Below are positions 61,052 to 64,000 of a stretch of 64,000 bases of DNA, piece after piece. This DNA is from SB21 sp964415295 (GTDB lineage: Bacteria; CLD3; SB21). Position 1 is the first letter of the stretch. Each line of letters starts with the position of its first letter. The translations under genes and the position numbers were made by a program. The stretch spans positions 310,001 to 374,000 of the forward strand of contig CAYPYN010000004.1 in NCBI GenBank assembly GCA_964415295.1, written 5' to 3'. The notes under the pieces are model-generated. The model did no database searches, had not been told where the DNA came from, and saw nothing but the letters and a program-made list of their open reading frames with translations.

Positions 61052-62389
61052 CTAGTGTTTATTAGGTTGCGGAAATCGTATACGGAATTTAGCTCCTTTT
61101 ATGTCTGTAACCGGCGAAATAACGGTGACATCGCCTTTATGGGCTTCCGTGATCTTTTTGACTAAGTATAGTCCGATACCGGTTCCCTTTGTGTTTCTCG
61201 TCATTTCATTTCCGGCGCGATAAAAACGATCAAAGATATAAGGAATATCCGTGGCACCAATCCCCGGCCCATTATCGGTGATCTCGAAGAAAACATCTCT
61301 TTGGTCTTTATACAGGCGGATGGATATACGCTTAGGCGGAATAGAATATTTGACCGCATTTTCAATAAGGTTATTGAATACCGACCAAATGGCATGGTGA
61401 TCCCCGAGTATCTCTGCGGCTTCATCAATTTCAAGATTCAATTCGATCTCTTCGTCCTCAGCATAGGATTTGATCTTTTGAACGGATGGTTGCAGTACTT
61501 CATGCAGAAGCAATGGCTTCATCTCATACCGATATTCTCCGCGCTCCAGTCGTGCCGCTTCCAGCACATTTTCCACCAGTCGTTCCAGCCGTTCCACGTC
61601 GTGCAGGGAATGATGAACAAATTGCGTCTGTTTATCCGGAGGTACGGGCTTCGAAAGCAGCGTCTGAAGGTAGAGTTTGATCGAAGCCAGAGGGGACTTC
61701 AGTTCATGCGTAATACTCAATATGAAATTCTTCTGTTGGGATTCCAGTTTAAGTTCCTTTTTGAGAAGCACGAACATGATATAGACGCCGCCCAATACCA
61801 TCAACGAAAAGAATATGCCTTCTGAAATGAACATAATGGTCTTGCGTTCCGTCTTGTCGAGCAGATTATCCAAAAAGTCCGTTTGAGGCCTTATGATCAT
61901 CGGCAACTTAATCACACGCGACGGACCGTAACGGTACGAAACATCACTTGTTCTCGGAAGCCGCTCCAGAGTGAGTTCCGGATGACGCTCTATCAGCCAC
62001 GTCTTTAATTGCGGGTAGTCCACTGTCAATTTCAGGACCTTCCCATGGATATCCTTGTAGTACACCGTATCATTGACACAATAGAACATATTGATAAACA
62101 AGTCGTTCTTGAAGTGCTCGGGTACGTAAACGCGTTCTTTCGAGCCCAGCTCTTCTTTGTGCGCCTGGGCATGGTGGATCACCAACTGTTCAAAGGCCGT
62201 ATTCGTCTCGGTAACCGCCTTTTGCACCCGTATGGCCAAAACAGCCTGGTGCAATTGAAAAACAACCGTGTTTTGCTGAATCTGATAATAGATCCACCAG
62301 AAGATCTGAGCAAGGCAAACAAGCACGATCACCATAAATATCATGATCGGAATTCGAGGAGACGTTCTTTGATTTTTTGAGGTATTCAT
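61052..62389 (-). CDS. Membrane sensor histidine kinase
   Basis: A 445-residue classical kinase: spans at about residues 15-37 and 185-210 enclose a periplasmic sensor of about 145 residues with no family I recognise. HisKA has the phosphorylated His in LSITHELKSPLAS; HATPase has NLIENAVKYS, DNGPGIG and GTGIGLYLVKK. It starts nine bases after the beta-helix/J-domain gene and stands 14 bases before its response regulator, so the three are read as one operon. Confidence 0.95.
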   Translation of the reverse strand: MNTSKNQRTSPRIPIMIFMVIVLVCLAQIFWWIYYQIQQNTVVFQLHQAVLAIRVQKAVTETNTAFEQLVIHHAQAHKEELGSKERVYVPEHFKNDLFINMFYCVNDTVYYKDIHGKVLKLTVDYPQLKTWLIERHPELTLERLPRTSDVSYRYGPSRVIKLPMIIRPQTDFLDNLLDKTERKTIMFISEGIFFSLMVLGGVYIMFVLLKKELKLESQQKNFILSITHELKSPLASIKLYLQTLLSKPVPPDKQTQFVHHSLHDVERLERLVENVLEAARLERGEYRYEMKPLLLHEVLQPSVQKIKSYAEDEEIELNLEIDEAAEILGDHHAIWSVFNNLIENAVKYSIPPKRISIRLYKDQRDVFFEITDNGPGIGATDIPYIFDRFYRAGNEMTRNTKGTGIGLYLVKKITEAHKGDVTVISPVTDIKGAKFRIRFPQPNKH

Positions 62390-62398
62390 AACTTCAGT

Positions 62399-64000
62399 TT
62401 AGTTGGATTTTTCAGATATCAGAACCTCGTAGGCCTCTTTAATTTCCTTAAAACGTTCGTCACCGGCAATACCCATCTCGCCGGCGTTGTCCATATCCGG
62501 ATGATAGATCATACTGAGTTTGCGGTACACCGCCTTGATCTGCTCAAGAGTAGCTCCTTCCTTTACACCCAGTATTTCATAATAATTCTTCTTACGTGAA
62601 GGATGAACCGATGACCCATCCTGACCCGCTAACCTCAGTGCTTCGGCAATAAATTCTTTGATTTGGAGCAATTGCGACATGACTTCGTCATTATGCAACT
62701 GCCCGTTTTGAAAGCCGTTTTTGAGGATTTCCAGCTCCGCTTTGAAATCTATGACCGCAATGATGATATCGGCGCTGTTATTGCTTGCCAAAGCCTCAAT
62801 GATCAGTTTTTCCGTTTCCGTAATGAGGTCACGTACCCGATCGTCCTTTTCCTGTTGCAGTTTGTCGCGTAACTTCTTCAGGGAGCTTTGTATGTCTTCA
62901 GCGATCTCTTTGGCCAACATATACTGTTTATGGATAAGGGCATCTTGGGCGCGCTCAAGATAAAAGGAGAACTCCTTGATCTCTTCACGAAACCGCGAAT
63001 TCAGTTCTGTCCCGTTTACATGCTGCATTTCAACTTCAGCGTTGGACACTTCAAGGTGGGCGTCTTTACGCACCTGTTTTTGCTTTTCGGCATCGTCCTT
63101 GGCTCGCATGGCGTGCCTTGTGGCTTCGTTGCATAGTGCTTCGCACGATTCGTATTGTCTGGCTTCAAAAGCCGCCTTGGCCTGCGCTTGTTTTCGTAGG
63201 GCCATACCAAAATCCTCGGGCGATAGCGTATCCCCGCCCGCGGCCCTGGCAAGCTCAATCTGCTCTTCGGAATCATCAAGCCACCATTGAACTTGTCTTT
63301 TTATCTCCCCGATCTGGATGCGCTTTTTCCACCACAAACCAAATATGACAATGGTCACAATCCCAATTGCCAGTAGCGTCAGATTACGTACCTTTTCAGA
63401 AAAGGACGCGTCATCAATAGCCTCTTGAAGCTCCAAGGCGGCCGTGTTGTCCGGATCATATTTTAATGCGCTCTTCAGGTAGTTTTCTGCGACACGGATA
63501 TTGCCGTTACTGAATTCCATTTTCCCCTTTTCGGCATAACCTTTGGCCATTTCCTCTCCGGCCTTTTTGAATAGGGTTTTGCCTTCGGTATCATCTTTAT
63601 CGATCGTCAAGATCTCCTGGGCAGACTGGTAGGCATAAAACCAATTCTCCCTCGCGATATCCTTGGTTGCCTGAGTTTTGAGATAGTCCAATCGTCTTTT
63701 TTTCTCAATACGGGTGTTGTCGTAATGTGCCCCAATGGACACTTCATCGACTCCTTTGCGATACAATTTTGAAAGAGAATCAATCCGGAAATCGTTATTG
63801 GCCGGATCAAGAAAAAGCGGGTCGATATTCAGATCGGTGACGCGTGGAAAGAGACCTACGTAGGACGAATCGTTGTCCCAGACATTGTTTTTTGTGAATT
63901 CTATGTCCTTGCTCTCATACACCGCGGCGCCAACCCGATTCCAAGCCAATATGTTATTCAGTACCGAAACAGCTGTGGTACCGCGTATCAGAACGCCATG
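62399..64000 (-). CDS. Beta-helix / TPR / membrane span / J-domain protein (5' end outside the window)
   Basis: The frame is open to the window edge, so the gene begins beyond 64000; the apparent TTG start at 63949 is an artefact. Visible part (533 residues): end of a right-handed beta-helix (HGVLIRGTTAVSVLNNIL, then NVWDND and DPLFLDPANNDFRI), TPR-like helices (about 105-190 of the 63949 frame), one membrane span (about 188-207), a long helical region (about 220-440) and a C-terminal J domain with HPD (483-485) in IYHPDMD. The helix before the span would face out and the J domain in, where it could recruit DnaK. Nine bases later comes a sensor kinase. Confidence 0.85.
   Translation of the reverse strand, partial: HGVLIRGTTAVSVLNNILAWNRVGAAVYESKDIEFTKNNVWDNDSSYVGLFPRVTDLNIDPLFLDPANNDFRIDSLSKLYRKGVDEVSIGAHYDNTRIEKKRRLDYLKTQATKDIARENWFYAYQSAQEILTIDKDDTEGKTLFKKAGEEMAKGYAEKGKMEFSNGNIRVAENYLKSALKYDPDNTAALELQEAIDDASFSEKVRNLTLLAIGIVTIVIFGLWWKKRIQIGEIKRQVQWWLDDSEEQIELARAAGGDTLSPEDFGMALRKQAQAKAAFEARQYESCEALCNEATRHAMRAKDDAEKQKQVRKDAHLEVSNAEVEMQHVNGTELNSRFREEIKEFSFYLERAQDALIHKQYMLAKEIAEDIQSSLKKLRDKLQQEKDDRVRDLITETEKLIIEALASNNSADIIIAVIDFKAELEILKNGFQNGQLHNDEVMSQLLQIKEFIAEALRLAGQDGSSVHPSRKKNYYEILGVKEGATLEQIKAVYRKLSMIYHPDMDNAGEMGIAGDERFKEIKEAYEVLISEKSN

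Noticed and set aside
63904..63949. TTG at 63949 as the true start of the J-domain protein
   Set aside because: The frame stays open to base 64000 and continues the beta-helix repeat, so the gene starts outside the window.

Overview
The window is a gene-dense chromosomal segment of a Gram-negative, diderm, B12-using bacterium. A secreted protein ending in a T9SS-type sorting domain (NYPNPFN motif, 59280-60353), DUF2851, GH127, LptABC-type genes next to rpoN, and many TPR lipoproteins point to the FCB superphylum (Ignavibacteriota, Calditrichota, KSB1 or a relative). That placement is inferred from gene content; there is no rRNA gene here. I see no phage, insertion sequence, CRISPR array or plasmid function.

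Layout. 1-2.4 kb (minus): ssb, recA and a second ssb, with a strong terminator between the second ssb and recA. 2.5-7.6 kb (plus): a membrane-anchored transglutaminase-like protein, an M13 peptidase lipoprotein, a WYL regulator and an exported beta-propeller-like protein. 7.6-16.8 kb (minus): a tightly packed eight-gene run from a MetH-like cobalamin protein through a class V aminotransferase, a metallopeptidase, an alkyltransferase-like protein, a trypsin-like lipoprotein, a 3-methyladenine glycosylase and two GT2 glycosyltransferases. 16.8-18.8 kb: a TPR lipoprotein, tRNA-Gly(CCC), two strong divergent promoters, a structured and terminated leader, and an RRM RNA-binding protein. 18.8-22.3 kb (plus): UbiA-like, unknown membrane protein, XdhC and BirA. 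22.3-26.4 kb (minus): DUF1573, a B12-binding mutase subunit, HAD, SpoU methyltransferase, purine-type amidohydrolase and a small membrane protein. 26.5-32.7 kb (plus): recO, lptC, lptA/ostA-like, lptB, rpoN and UDP-glucuronate decarboxylase; tadA lies opposite.

33.4-46.8 kb: TPR protein, large hybrid kinase, NlpC/P60 lipoprotein, MMPL/RND exporter, TPR-lytic transglycosylase, GH127 enzyme and DUF2851. 46.9-49.1 kb: tRNA-Leu(CAA), a solitary di-iron oxygenase of the PaaA/BoxB type, and a TetR regulator with a perfect palindromic operator candidate. 49.2-51.4 kb: rsmA and mgtE. 51.4-56.0 kb (minus): acpS, a REC-Fis regulator, two receiver-containing histidine kinases and a CMD-fold protein, probably a signalling cluster. 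56.1-59.0 kb: lon and hsp20. 59.3-64.0 kb: the T9SS cargo protein, then an OmpR-type regulator, a sensor kinase and a truncated-by-window gene that joins a beta-helix, TPRs, one membrane span and a J domain.

The best candidates for something undescribed are (i) the beta-helix/TPR/TM/J-domain protein in an apparent operon with a two-component pair (60354-64000), (ii) the terminated leader in front of the RRM gene (18056-18316), and (iii) the MetH-like protein with a DinB-fold domain between its cobalamin and activation domains (14657-16759).
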